64,000 bases of DNA from Litsea cubeba (GCA_012931725.1 CM022951.1:26903557-26967556), one strand, 5' to 3'; counted from the stretch's first letter, positions 10,397 through 21,909 are shown. A program made the numbers and translations. The notes: generated by a model not told the origin, from the sequence alone.

Positions 10397-13300
10397 TGTA
10401 AGATCCCGACCCCAGTCCTTTTGTTTAGCATTGTTTTAATCGTGGTTTAACTTGTTAAGCGAGATTTGATTTAGCTTGACCGCGTATTTGAGTTTGACCG
10501 GATTTTTCCTTGCCTTGGAGATTTTGTAGACCGTTGACTTTAGTTTGACCCGGTCCTTAGGATTTGTATTTTTATGGGAAATTACTTCGGATTTCTAAAA
10601 AATTCGGGATTTGGAGTATTTCGACTCATTTTACGAAGTTTAACAACTTTCATATTTTAACCATTTTGATTTGATGATCAGAAAATGCGTTTTTCGAGAA
10701 AAAGGGCAAAACTGACTTTTCACCCTAAATCTGTCCATGAATTTCGAAAATTCCAGAAATTGGGGAAATTATACTTTTTGGAAAGTAGATATTTCGCCGA
10801 TCGTTTTTGTCTTCTTCGTCGTTTTCGTTCGGGGCCCGCATATACCATTTTTAGCTTGATGAAGACCGGGGCCCACAAGACCCATTCTATAAGAGGGGAA
10901 CCCCTCTCTTCTTCTCTTCATTCGATTCCAGCAACTTTTCTTGGCTAGGGTTTTTCTCTTCTCCCTTCTCACTCTCTCTCATCTGGAACTCTCACTTGGT
11001 GAGGTATTCTTAGAGGATTGATCTCCTCAATCTCTTCCTCCCTCTTCAAGCTTCCTAGGGACACCATTTTTGAGATGTTTGAGCTAGAGAAGACCCATCT
11101 TTCAAGCTCTTCTTCTTGTTTGGGACACCCAAAGGTTAGCATTGGTTTTCTTTTCTTTAGATCTTTGTTTTCCAAACCATTTTGAAGGGTTTTATCATTT
11201 ATGCAATGGGTTTTTATGGAGGTTTGCAATGGATGGATTTCTAGGGTTTCTTCTTGAGCCATTTTGGGGATTTTATGATTTTAAAGCTTTAGGCCATTAG
11301 AGGACTTTCATAGAGTGTCTTTCATCTTCTCTTGACTCAAGGCAAGTAGAATTTTCAACTAATATGATGTTTACATGTTTCTTGTTTGGTTTCATGGTTT
11401 TGTCTTCATTATGTTCTAACCCTTTTGTGAATTATGGATTTACATTGAATGAATGAACTAATGTATGTTGATTTCCACTTATGCTAGCTTCTTAGGATGT
11501 GTTGGGAGTTTGGTTTCATTTTAGTCACTTGACCATTTGATTTCTTTGCATTAATGGTGTTGTGTTCTAAGTATGGGAAAACTTTGATCTTTGAAAAAGT
11601 GTTGTGTTTGATCAAATTGGATCAATTTATGGATGGTTTTGATGTGTTTGGAAGGTCAAGGAAGGGCCCAACAATTCATGGAAATCAGTACGAAGGAAAA
11701 GGAATCAAGAGAATCAAGAAAAAAGGGAAAAAATGCAAAAAAATGTGCACTCGGGCTGGACTGGGTAGGCCCAGTCCGCTCGAGCGACCCACTGGGTCGC
11801 TCGAGCGGACCAGGCACTGTCTGGGTCCGCTCGAGCGACCCACTGGGTCGCTCGAGCGACCCACTGGGTCGCTCGAGCGACCCAGCTTCTGTCTGGGTCC
11901 GCTCGAGCGGGCCTGGGTCCGCTCGAGCGAGCCCAGCTCAGTCTGGGCTCGGGTCTGGGCCTATTTCGAGGATTTTGTGGGCCAGTTTGTTGGGGTTTCT
12001 TTGGGCCATCCAAAGTCAGTTTTTGGGCCAGTGTAAAATCTGATGTTGGGTCATCTTGGGCCTGACATTCGACTGTTTTTAATGATAGTTTTGTGGGCTG
12101 TTTTAGAATTTTGGTTGGTGGGCCTGTTTTATAGTTAGTTTGGATTGGTTTTAAAACTTGTTCCTTGGGCCTGATTAAAAATCAGTTTTTGGGCTGTTTA
12201 AAAATCAGTTTGTGGGCCTGATTCAAATCAGTTTTGGGTCGTTTTTAAGATCAGTTGTGGACTGTTTTAAGACTTGTTTTGTGGGCAATTCAAGTTCAGT
12301 TTTGGGTTGTTTTAAACATATGTTTTGTGGGCCAATCAATGTTTAGCTTTGGGCTGTTTTTGAAATGTGTTTTGTGGGCCAATCAAGCTTAGTGTTTGGA
12401 CTGTTTTAATAATGGTTTAGGCCTTGTTTAAAAGGGGTATTTTGAGCTAAATAAGTAGGCTATTTTGGACTTGAATTAAGGCCAGCTATGGGCCTGTTTT
12501 TAAGAGTTTTGTCATTACTGTGATACTTGGAAATTTGTGAAATGGGAATGATGTGGGAATGAGCTTATGTGAGATTATCCAGGAACCTTTCGGGTCTCAA
12601 TGCGCACTTTATCATTTAAACATTATGGATTTTCATTGGCATCAAACACATTCCTTAATTATTAATGTTTAAAGGTTAAATGTGCATTGTGATGGTCCCT
12701 TGGTAAGTCATTAGGTCATTCTCCACTGTCCATTCCATTTCAAGTCAGAAAAATGTATTTGTATTTGTATTTTGTATTTGCATTCTTTGGTGAACTAACT
12801 TAAATAGCATCGATGATTTGTCATAAAATCATGTGTCTTCCCATGTTCGAAAGGGTTGCTCGTATGATTTTATACAAATCACCTCGATGCGTATTTGAAC
12901 GGTTTGCCATAGATACTCGTATGTTTTCTCCGATTCGATTTGAAAAGAGACTTGGAGTATGTTCGACACATTCGGGATTCCTTCGATGAGATTATTGTTT
13001 TGATAAGACTCGTATTTGAAAATAAAACCCTCGAGGCAAGACTGGGCCAGAGCTATGTGGTGCGAGCCCATGAGCCAAAGAGGCTATGACTTCGAAAACA
13101 AAACCCCGAGGCAGGACGGGGCCAGAGCTATGTGGTGCGAGCCCCTGAGCCAAAGGGATTAGTATTATGTTAGATTTGTATCTGTTTGAGTTTGAAAACT
13201 AAAGGCACCACTAGGCTTAGGTCACCTTGTCGGGCTGATCACCCGGCTTGGGATCTTTACTCTGTCCGCCAGCTGCAGCTTGGATTCCGTCTGTACCGAC

Positions 13301-14337
13301 CATGGCAACGGTAATGATCTGCCGGTCCCATTTGTATGGCTACGGTTCTGATCCTCTGTTTAGTACCACGTTCAGTGGCTACGCTCTGTTTGCTCTTATC
13401 ACTTCGGTAATAGGAGGATTTAGCTATTTGTGGTCGCCTAGGTTTTATCCGCATATTACTTTAGTTTATGATTATTGTCGGTTATGCTTTTTATGCTTTG
13501 ATTTGTTTAATGTTTACGATATCGACCTTCATCATATTGTTTCTACTATTCAGTTTTTAAATGTATTTCCAATTATTAAATGCTTTGCTTGGATGGTTAT
13601 CTTTTCGAGACATTTATGCTTTAGAGACTGTTCGTTTATTGCTTTGATATTCGTGTTCGGTCTTTCGATCGTCTTTTCGTGATTTATTGTTATTATTGGT
13701 TAGACTCCTTATTCAGTTTACGAGGATTTCGCCTGGTTTTATGTATGTTCTTTTATTTCATATTATTTGTTTATTTGCTTGCCAGACCGTCGTGTCTGAC
13801 CCTTTTTGTTTGGTGCCAGTTTCTTCTCCTTTCTGTTTGTAGGTGTTTGATCAGAGGAGGCGGTGGGACCGCTGGTCTGACGTGAGAGGCTGCCCGTTGA
13901 TATCATCTAGATGTCAAGTGTGGCACCAGAGTTCGTATTGAAATGTCGGGGTAGGATTTCTGTTTAGTTGGATATTGTTGTATGGCTTCATTAGCCTTTT
14001 TATTGGGTTGTAATTAAGACACTTGTTAATTGAAATTTGAATATGGGAAATAATAGATTTGTTACTACCAGCTCAGTGTGTTGTGATTTATGATGTATGC
14101 CAGTCTGTTTATGATGGCTTTATGACATTGGTTGCGTACGACACGGAACCCGATGGCCACGGATTCCGAGTCGTAACACCTTGGTTAGCTTCCGCGAAAA
14201 ATATACTCTGATTGTGTTGGCATGTGATTATCCTCATTCACGCGGATCTTGGGAAACATATCAAAAAGTTTCAAATTATTCCAAAATTTCGCACCCCGAG
14301 ATCGGTTCGCTGCAGGTCCCGGTTTCGGGGCGTGACA
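10397..14337 (+). repeat. E5 3' LTR (3941 bp)
   Basis: It is collinear with 4562-8483. Length differences are one extra 21-bp CTCGAG unit here and two single-base losses, one in the T-run near 10690 and one near 11230. The rest differ by scattered substitutions only. It is followed by the right CCTTG duplication (14338-14342). Confidence 0.94.
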
Positions 14338-14342
14338 CCTTG
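14338..14342. repeat. Right target-site duplication CCTTG of E5
   Basis: It matches 4557-4561. The E1 integrase sequence resumes immediately after it. Confidence 0.95.
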
Positions 14343-14697
14343 GAAGTACAAATTCCTTCCTTGAGGGTATCCTTTGCGACTCCATGAGCTGGACAATCTC
14401 GATGAGAGACGGCTCGAAGCTCAACAAAGTATTGAACTTTACCAAGCACGCTTGGCAGGATATTTCGATAAAAAGGTCAGGCAACGTGCCTACAAAAAGT
14501 GTGACTTGGTCCTTGTGGTAAAAAGACCAATGGTCTTCGCTCACAAGTCCAAAGGCAAATTTGAGCCAAAATGGGAGGGACCCTACGTCATCGACAAGGT
14601 TTTCTCCAATGACGCATACGCACTCCTAAACATGGAAGGTGACAGATGTATGCTGCCCATCAACGGCAAGTTCTTAAAGCGGTACCACCCTTGAAGA
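14343..14697 (+). pseudogene. E1 pol: integrase C-terminal part (right of E5)
   Basis: This is the continuation of the integrase from 4556. The C-terminal domain reads FDKKVRQRAYKKCDLVLV, then SKGKFEPKWEGPYVIDKVFS and a terminal NGKFLKRYHP before TGA at about 14692-14694. Compared with E2 (44520-44580), about 33 bp are missing near 14365-14375. There is no chromodomain, as expected for Tat rather than chromovirus elements. Confidence 0.85.
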
Positions 14698-15060
14698 CTT
14701 ACCCAACTGGGTAAGAGCAATGCCTGTACGGCCAAAACTGGTTTCCAGGTACACGCTCGCTAAACCCACCTTTTTTTAGAATTTTCATATCAAATGTTGA
14801 AATTTCTAGAAATTTAAACAATGCTTACTTTCATCGTTTCATTGTTCAAAAAAATCCAAGTTTAGGAACCTTTCCCTAACTTGACCAAAATTTTCAACCC
14901 TTGAACCCAAAATTCATGGTTTGAAACAAAATCTGGAATCAGGGATTTCCACCCTAGTCCACCCTGCCTTTTACCGCCAAAATGGTTTTAGGTTAAAACT
15001 TATGATCCTCGTGTCTTTAAAAAAAAAAAAAAGGTTTTTTTAAAAAAAAAAAAAACCGCG

Positions 15061-15525
15061 GTGAAGCGACGCTTAGTCGATACTCGCACAAATCGGAAGC
15101 ATACGAACCACGTTCGACACTTCCAAAATTGCAGGGAAGCGACATTTCGTCGATACTTGCAAAATCCAAAACTGTGGAGATGCAACATTTCAGTTGATAT
15201 CCACAACCCAAATTTCAAAGGTTCGAAAAAACCTAAAAAAAAAAACCATGGAGACGTAACATTTCAGTTGATATCCATAACCCAAAGGTTCGAGAAAACC
15301 ACAAATTTCAAAAATCGTGGGGAAACGACATCAAGTCAGTACCCGCAAAACTCAAATTTTTGAAAAGCAAGGATACGACATTCCATCGATACTTGCACCC
15401 AAATCCGCGAGGATGCGACATTCCATCGATACTCGCAACCGAATGAGCAAGGATGCGACATTCCATCGATACTTGCAAGAACATTCAGCAGGGAGGCGAC
15501 TTTTAGTCGATACTTGCATATTTTG
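15061..15525. repeat. E1 tandem array, GCGACATT...TCGATACTTGCA units
   Basis: About nine imperfect 30-60 bp units share a core of GCGACATT, then TCGATAC, then TYGCAA. A subset has the variant core CAACATTTCAGTTGATATCC. E2 carries the homologous array at about 45249-45725. Confidence 0.85.
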
Positions 15526-15535
15526 AAAACCAAAC

Positions 15536-15840
15536 CGGCTATAAATGCCACAAACCGGCTATAAATGCCACCAAAACAGGCTATAAATGCCACAAACCGG
15601 TTATCAATGCCACAAAACAAAACCGGCTATCAATGCCACAAAAAAAATGGCTTTAAAAAAAAACCCGGCTATCAATGCCACAAACTCGGTTATTAATGCC
15701 ACCAAAAACTGGCTATAGATGCCACAAAACAAACCGGCTATCAATGCCACCAAAACCGGCTATCAATGCCACAAATCGGTTATCAATGCCACAAAAAAGC
15801 TGGCTCTCATGCCAAAATCGGCTTCCATGCCAAAACAATC
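15536..15840. repeat. E1 tandem array, GGCTATAAATGCC units
   Basis: About 13 units of 20-26 bp hold GGCTATAAATGCC or GGCTATCAATGCC. GGC and GCC form short inverted arms around a TATA-like centre. The E2 array (about 45738-45890) has only about six units. The same motif recurs one to three times in each family LTR (24126-24165, 36303-36320, 62536-62590). Confidence 0.88.
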
Positions 15841-16177
15841 ATTTGACAAAAGATTTTCACAAAATGACAAGCTTTTCATCAAATCCCATTTAGCAATTAC
15901 TTTTATCACAAAAAGATTCAAGTGAGCGTAGGGATAACAAAAAAATAAAAAAAAAAGAGTACCAAAAAATACATGTGGTACCAAAAAAAATAAATTGTTC
16001 ACAAGCACTACAAAAAAAAAAGAAAAAGTACCAAAAAATACATGTGGTACAAAAAAAAAAGAGAAAGTGTTCACAAACACTACAAAAAAAAAAGAAGAGA
16101 AAAGTACCAAAAAATACAAGTGGTACTAAAAAAAAACAAGAGAAGGATCGTTTCTGTTAAAAAAGAAAAACAGTAGC

Positions 16178-19100
16178 TCAATCAAAAATGGTCTCCAGCC
16201 AAGAGTTCAGCTCTTTAAGCAAACTTTTGGCCTCAGCCATCAAGGATTCCAAGGCACGCTTCTTCAGGAATTTGCCATGAGATGCTGGAGTGGGCTGTAA
16301 CCCTTCTTTCGCACCAGGAAGCTTCCCCCGAGCAGTTTGCCATTGTTTGTTCTCTTCAGACTTCCTTTTAAGAACTCGATTGGCATCTGCAACCCGGCGA
16401 ATCAGAACACTCTCCCTATCACGAGCCTCTGTTATTGCAGTCCACTTGGCAGCGACTTGTGCCTGCAGATGCTCAAGACGTTTCCTGGCCTCATCGACCT
16501 CCGTATCAAGGATGATAAGGTTATGTGTCAGCCCAATGATGTTTAGCTCTTCTAAATTCTTCTCTCGGACTACCTGCTTCCTGCTTTCTGTAGCCTCATC
16601 CAGGTTAGACTAAGCCTTATCCGCAGGGTCCAGGAATATCTCCTTGAAGAACTGGTCGTCGGGAAAACCCATGGTCTCAAACCACCTGTCACCCAGCTCA
16701 ATGATCCTATCAACGATCGCCCTGGCACTTGTGACATCTAGACCAGCCTCTTCGGCATCACCGAGAATCTCACGCACGTGTTGGATCATCCCAAATCCGG
16801 CATCTAAGTGCCCAGAAAGCAGAGTCTCAATCCAAGAGCTCAGAACTCGCACCACCACCCTCTTCGCAAAAAGAAGAGATGGCCCAGCTGAAGATTCGCC
16901 CAACTCCGTTGGTCGGCTGCTCATGTCATCACCTGTTGGAAGAGTAACAAAAGAACTCTTTCCAGTTGAAACTGCTCCTGCTCGGGAAGGAATCTCAGCA
17001 CGAGGTATCTCCTCAACATTATCAGAACTGGTCCCAAGAGTCTCTACCTCTGGATCAACCTCTGGCATCCCTTGCTCTGGAAGCGACGGATCCTCCTCTG
17101 TCACTTCAAAACCTGCCAAAGAAACACAAAAAGGTATGAATATAATCCTTTTTTAAAATCATTATCAGGGTTATTACTACAAAATACCTTCTTCGACGAC
17201 TGGCTTAAGACTCTCTTCCTCCATGAACTCATCGGAAGCATCATCAACATTTGCGTCCATCGATGGTTCAAAGTCATCGGAATCCTGTGGCAAGTCAGCT
17301 GGCAAGAAAAATGTTAGCAAACCAAGTCACAGACACAAAAAAAAAAGAAAGCAAAAGAAGTCATACCAATTGGAGACTCTGGATTCACTCCAGATTCCCT
17401 CGGTTCTTCTTCAGGTGCCACGACAGGATCCGTCACCACCTCATCGATTGGAACCTCAGGCATCACCAAGTCTTCCTCTGCTAAAAAAAAAAAAGAAAAG
17501 CAAAAACAAGAAGCAAGTCAGAACATGGAAAAATCCCATGAAAAGAAATGGAAAGAGAAAAAGGAAGAATCATACCTTCACCGACGGTCTCTTCTTCTTG
17601 GCTTCTCTTCTCTGGAGGCTCGTCAGCATCCACTGGCACATCCTCATTGATAGTAAGAGGAACTTCCAAGTCAGGAGAGTCCTCATGCTGCCCCTTGCTG
17701 CGATGATGACTCCTCCTCTTACTTCTGCGGGCTCGCTTCTTAGAGGAACCTGCCCCGCTGTCAGAGTCAGGTTTCCCACTTGACTCCTCACTGGATGGTC
17801 TACTATTGCCAGTAGACTCCACGGAAGCTTGCCTCTGTGCCGCTTACATCCAAGCACCAAGTTCGGCTTCCTCCTGTTCTAGCTGCTCTAAAGCCTCATC
17901 AGGTATTTCACGAACAGCTTCAGAACCAATGACGCCCTGGTCACCGAGAAAGCCTATCTTGTGCTTCTCTCCAGAAAGGAAGGCCCAAACTTCCCCTCGC
18001 CGGACGCCATCCGACTTGTCAAGGCCCTTTCCAGATGCCAGCTTCACATCAAGCTCCTTCTTGGAAAGCCCCTGATATGCCGAAAAGCTCTCCGCGAGCC
18101 ACTTCGCAAAGCCGGCAGTCCGGGAAGTCAACAACACAGGATAAGAGATCATGGCTGTAGTGTCTTCAGCACTATAGAAAGCCCATGCATTTCTCCCGTC
18201 CTGTAAACCTCCAAAGTGCTTCACCATGCTTGAAGGTGCTCCAACAACGCCTTGAGAAAAGCCCAGCTGCAAAGCAAAGCGAGAGGGTACATACGGCTGG
18301 ATGTCCACGAAAAGATGTATGCGGTACACCATCGTGCCGACACGTATGCTGAAAAGCTACTCTCTCTCTGCATTCGTCAAGGAGTAATGCCTTCCCGACC
18401 CCGCCCTGGTAGAGTCTCGGGAGGCACCAAAATCAAAAGCCTTCTTCTGCAACTCCGGAGAAAGCTTCACTGAAGACTGCCCCATCTCGACGTCCCAGAA
18501 CCGTCAGATCCTCATGCGGGCAAACAAAAGTGATTCGGACACAGATTTGCCCTTAGCCAGTCGAATCATCAGAGGATCATCATCCTGTGCAGCATTCAGC
18601 CGGTGGAAGCCAAGATAGTGGTACACGTACCACGAATAAAAGATGTGGGCTGAAAATACCCTATTCATGGGAAGCCCAAGCCGAACCAAAAAAGCAGCAG
18701 CCTGCAGTTCGGTACACAGGTAGGAGTAAAGAGCTGGCACCAAAGCAAGCTGCTCTCCAAACGCCATCTGACAAGCCGGAAAAATACAATGTGGCCTGAT
18801 GTGCGTTCCATCTCCTCCAGCAAAAATAGCCTCACCAAGCCAATAAGTGAGGTAAACAGCGAGATCTCTCCGCAGTGCAATGTCAGGACATATGGCGTTT
18901 GTACTCGCACAGAAATCTCTCAACTCTTCTTGCATAGCCAAGATCTTCTTCAAACTTGGATCCTGAGCCCTGGCTTCCTAAGTCACACTATCAGAAGACT
19001 CCCTGCTATCAAAAAAGTTGGGGAACGAAGAGCTAGAACTCTTCCAACTGCTGGATCTAACTTTCAAACCCTCCTTCTCCTTTAAAAAATCATAGAAGGC

Positions 19101-20724
19101 GACGAGCTGAAAGTACAGAAGCCTGAACTCCTCAGACTGCCCCTCAAGGACACTGTCAATCGGCATAAACTCCTCATAGAGTTTGCCAAGGATGGGCAAT
19201 CCAGTAATGGTGCTCAGCTCCTTCAAAGAGAAACCAATCTCACCATTCGTCACAACGAAGGTATTGGTTTGTGGGAGGAATGACTCCAGCATAGCTATGA
19301 AGGCCTCGTCGGAAAAGATCACGGTCTCCCTGAAGGGGCGGACTGCATCAAAAATCCCGGCTTCCTTCAAAATGGCACCACCAGTCAGCAGGACGCGATC
19401 AGTCCACGACTTCCACTCAGAGTCAGCGTTGAAACGACCACGAAGTCGAAAAGGCTTTATCCAATTGCTGCCGTCACCGCTGAAAATATCAAGGCCCACC
19501 GGTCTCAAATCGACTGACAGATAATCAGAACCTTGGTAGCCGCTGGATGGCATCAACAGGTCCATGTCAACAGGCGACCTCTCCGTATATCCAGGAGAAC
19601 CGCCAACAAAAACCCCGGTCTTGATTACATTTGTCTTTCTCACCCAGCTTGGAGGATCTTCCCTCTTAGAGCACGTGGGAGCAAGGCTCATGATCGAGAC
19701 GGTGCGATCAAACGTCGACCGGGTACCAACAGTCTTCTTCTCACCATCTGCTGTGAAAGAGAACTGAAAACATCTCTTCTGGTATGTCATGTCATCAGGG
19801 ATGGCATCACCAAAGAAGAAAGTAGGCTTAGGCAAAACACTCTGATCTTCCATCACCCATGGACGACTGCTTACCATGATCTTATAGAATTCCTCTCCCT
19901 TGAGAGTGATCAGTCGCTGTCTCATCTCATCTCTGTCGAGGGAGTCGCATTCTTCTAGATTTCTCTCAACATACTGGACCTTCTCAAGGGCCTGCTGAAC
20001 GGTCGGATTAGAAGATCTAAAAGATCGACGAGGTATGCTTGTAGCAGGCTCTTTACCCTTGTTTGTTCAGGAACCACCTGAAAAGAATGGAAAAGAAAAA
20101 GATCAAACATCAAAATGAAAGGATCTCGCTAAAAAAAATCTGGCAAAATTTTGACATGATGACGGGCAAATCCGAAGAAAAGGAATTATCCCGAAAGAAA
20201 TAAAAAGCTTGAAGATGGGCTCAACATTGCTGCGAGCTTCGAAACTCCAAACTTTCGAAACCTCAAAGTCTCCGCAAAATCAGGAAGGGCTCAACATCGC
20301 TGCGAGCTCCAAATTCCCAAATTTGTGAAAACTTTCAGGTATGCTATCACTTCATGCTACAATTCAATTTACAAAAATATACATGCATGAACATCTTGGT
20401 AAAAAAATGCATTATCAATGATGAGCAGAAAATAAGAAAAAGAAAACTTTCTCAAAAAAAAAGGGGGGAAAGAAAACAAAAAAAAGAAAAAAAAAAGATG
20501 GCCCACAGGCCACATGGCCGTACAGCCATATCCGTACGGCCCCAAAAAAAAAGTGCAAAAAAAAAATAGAGAAAGCACGAAAAAAAAAGAGGGAAAACAC
20601 GTGTAAAAAAAACACGTGGAGAAAAAAAAGAAAAGAAGAAAAGAAAGAAACAAAAAAAAAGAAAGAACTTTTTATTTTTCCTACAATGGAGTTTTCTTGA
20701 AAAAGGGAACTTATTTGAAGCCAT
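16178..20724 (-). pseudogene. E1 antisense gene: five-exon plant-mobile-domain-like protein (decayed copy)
   Basis: This gene runs opposite to gag-pol. Exons by homology with E2 and splice sites: 20715-20724 (ATG GCT TCA A), 17576-20077, 17367-17477, 17188-17298 and 16178-17112. The last three introns (17478-17575, 17299-17366, 17113-17187) start GTATG or GTATT, are T-rich, end in AG and all interrupt the frame in phase 1. The protein has a segment near residue 265 (TNTF, GEIGFSLKEL, GLPILG) resembling the plant mobile domain. A basic serine-rich region and an acidic part follow, then a coiled-coil tail (NLEEL, DEARKRLEHLQAQ) ending at TGA 16178-16180. Lesions: first intron donor GT changed to AT, a TGA near 20068, TAG 18978-18980, TGA 18504-18506, TAA 17844-17846 and TAG 16610-16612. 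Plant mobile domains occur in MAIN/MAIL1-type silencing proteins and in transposons. The function here is unknown. Confidence 0.78.
17113..17575 (-). other. Three phase-1 introns of the E1 antisense gene
   Basis: Minus-strand introns 17575-17478 (98 bp), 17366-17299 (68 bp) and 17187-17113 (75 bp) separate two 111-bp exons. Donors read GTATGATT, GTATGACT and GTATTTTG. Acceptors read TTTTTAGCAG, TTCTTGCCAG and TCTTTGGCAG. Removing all three leaves one open frame whose residues match the same join in E2. Confidence 0.8.
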
Positions 20725-20845
20725 TGATGGAGAAGAAGAAGAAAAGTCTTGAAGATCTTGAAGAAAAAGAACTCTTGGTCTTGAAGCCCTCTTGGGATTG
20801 TTGCAAAAGAAAGCAATAAGAGCAAGAGATCCAACCTCCTCCTTG

Positions 20846-20853
20846 CTTTTATA
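20846..20853 (-). promoter_or_regulatory. TATA box of the E1 antisense gene
   Basis: TATAAAAG on the minus strand (context TTCTATAAAAGCAAGG) lies 122 bp upstream of the predicted ATG. A CT-rich leader follows. The same box and the same 122-bp distance are found in E2. Confidence 0.7.
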
Positions 20854-21465
20854 GAAGAGAGCAAACCAAAGAAGGAAAGAAGAAAGAGGTAAGTGTTACT
20901 AATTAGTAACCTTACCAAAAGAAAGAGATTAGAAAGATTCTTTCCCAAAAGAAAGATATCTTGAGGGATTCTCTCCCAAAAAGAAATCAATGAGAGATTT
21001 TCTCCCAAAAGATAGGATCAATGAAGGATTCTTTCCCAAAAGAAAGATATCTTGAGATATTCTCTCCCAAAATAAAGGGAACATGAGAGATTCTCTCCAA
21101 GTAAAGATATTCTTAGATATTCTCTATCCAAATGAGATATTTTTGGATATTCTTTACAAAAATGACACCATAGGAGATCTAAGCCATTTCAAAAGCTTAA
21201 GGTCCCATCGGTTAGCCCATATGAGTCAGGTTTGACCACCTCGGCACACACACAAAAAAAAAATTGGGCTTTTAATCAAAGAGAAATCCCTCTTACCAAG
21301 AGTATACAAAAATGGTTCCATGCCTCTTTTGAGTTGAGTCGACCATACAAAAAAGAATTCCAAGCCCCATGAACTTCCAAAAATCAAACCATCCAGCCTC
21401 ATCTACCAAATTGAGCCAAAATCTTGAAATTGACATTCCACAAAAATCAAACCAAATCCTGGTCC

Positions 21466-21666
21466 CCTAACTTGCTACATACAGCTTGTTAGGTCACAAG
21501 ACCAAAACCAAAAACCAAAACCTGATCCCCTAACTTGCCACATACAGCCTGTTAGTTCATAAGTCAAAACCAAAATTGATCCCCCAACATTCCACATACA
21601 GTTTGTTGGGTCACACAGTCAAAACCATACCCGACCCCCCTAACCTGCCACATATAGCATGTTAGG
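21466..21666. repeat. Four-unit hairpin array with covariation (E1)
   Basis: The 28-bp hairpins are at 21466-21493, 21529-21556, 21583-21610 and 21639-21666. Arms are CCTAAC with GTTAGG around a loop holding CACATA. Unit 3 has CCCAAC with GTTGGG, so one T-A pair is replaced by C-G on both sides. Unit 2 has a mismatch at its end. Confidence 0.85.
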
Positions 21667-21898
21667 TCACAAGGTCAAAACCCAAATCCATATCCCTGAT
21701 GTCATCTTTAAAACTTTTCCTCGAGATGGAATATGATCCCTTTCACTACCATAAAATTCCCCTGGAAGCTCAAAAAGGCTACAAATACCAAAAAAAAAAA
21801 GACTGCTCAAAGACTCTTGGTCAAGTCACAGGCTCTCCTTCACAAATCTCTTTAAGGCACATCGACTACAAATGATAAGCAACTTGTCGCTATACCTC

Positions 21899-21909
21899 GA
21901 GGGGGCATT
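21899..21909 (+). promoter_or_regulatory. E1 polypurine tract
   Basis: GAGGGGGCATT immediately precedes TGTTGACACC, the LTR start. The same tract precedes the E2 3' LTR. Confidence 0.8.

Larger units (their letters stand above)
4562..14337 (+). mobile_element. E5: non-autonomous LTR element with giant LTRs (LARD-type)
   Basis: Two near-identical direct repeats of 3922 and 3941 bp flank only 1913 bp of internal DNA. There is a perfect 12-bp tRNA-iMet primer site, a polypurine tract and a 5-bp target duplication. I found no gag or pol motif inside. Very long LTRs with a short non-coding interior match the LARD class (large retrotransposon derivative), which is mobilised by a partner's proteins. 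The LTR termini and the GGGGGGGAGGATGTAA junction resemble plant Ty3/gypsy elements, so a gypsy parent is my inference. The LTR pair differs by a few indels and a modest number of substitutions by eye, so insertion is recent. Confidence 0.9.
14698..16177. repeat. E1 non-coding block between convergent pol and antisense gene: three tandem-repeat families
   Basis: No gene is seen. After a unique stretch (14698-15060) come three families. First are about nine units around GCGACATTYCATCGATACTY (15061-15525). Second are about 13 units around CGGCTATAAATGCCAC (15536-15840). Third are alternating blocks of GTACCAAAAAATACATGTGG and GTTCACAAGCACTAC with A-runs (about 15950-16140). E2 has the same order at 44897-46131 with fewer units. 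Confidence 0.88.
20725..21909. repeat. E1 region between antisense-gene start and 3' LTR
   Basis: No coding gene is seen. It contains the antisense promoter, then about eight units around GAGAGATTCTCTCCCAAAA (about 20930-21165), and a unique stretch. An array of four 28-bp hairpins follows (21466-21666). Last comes the polypurine tract next to the LTR. Confidence 0.82.

Noticed and set aside
15536..15840. Regularly spaced short repeats resembling a CRISPR array
   Set aside because: Units are imperfect, abut without unique spacers, vary in length and lie inside a plant retrotransposon. This is an ordinary tandem repeat.
20440..20680. Lysine- and phenylalanine-rich open frames in A-rich DNA
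   Set aside because: They are produced by poly-A/T tracts in the first intron of the antisense gene, on both strands, without any domain.
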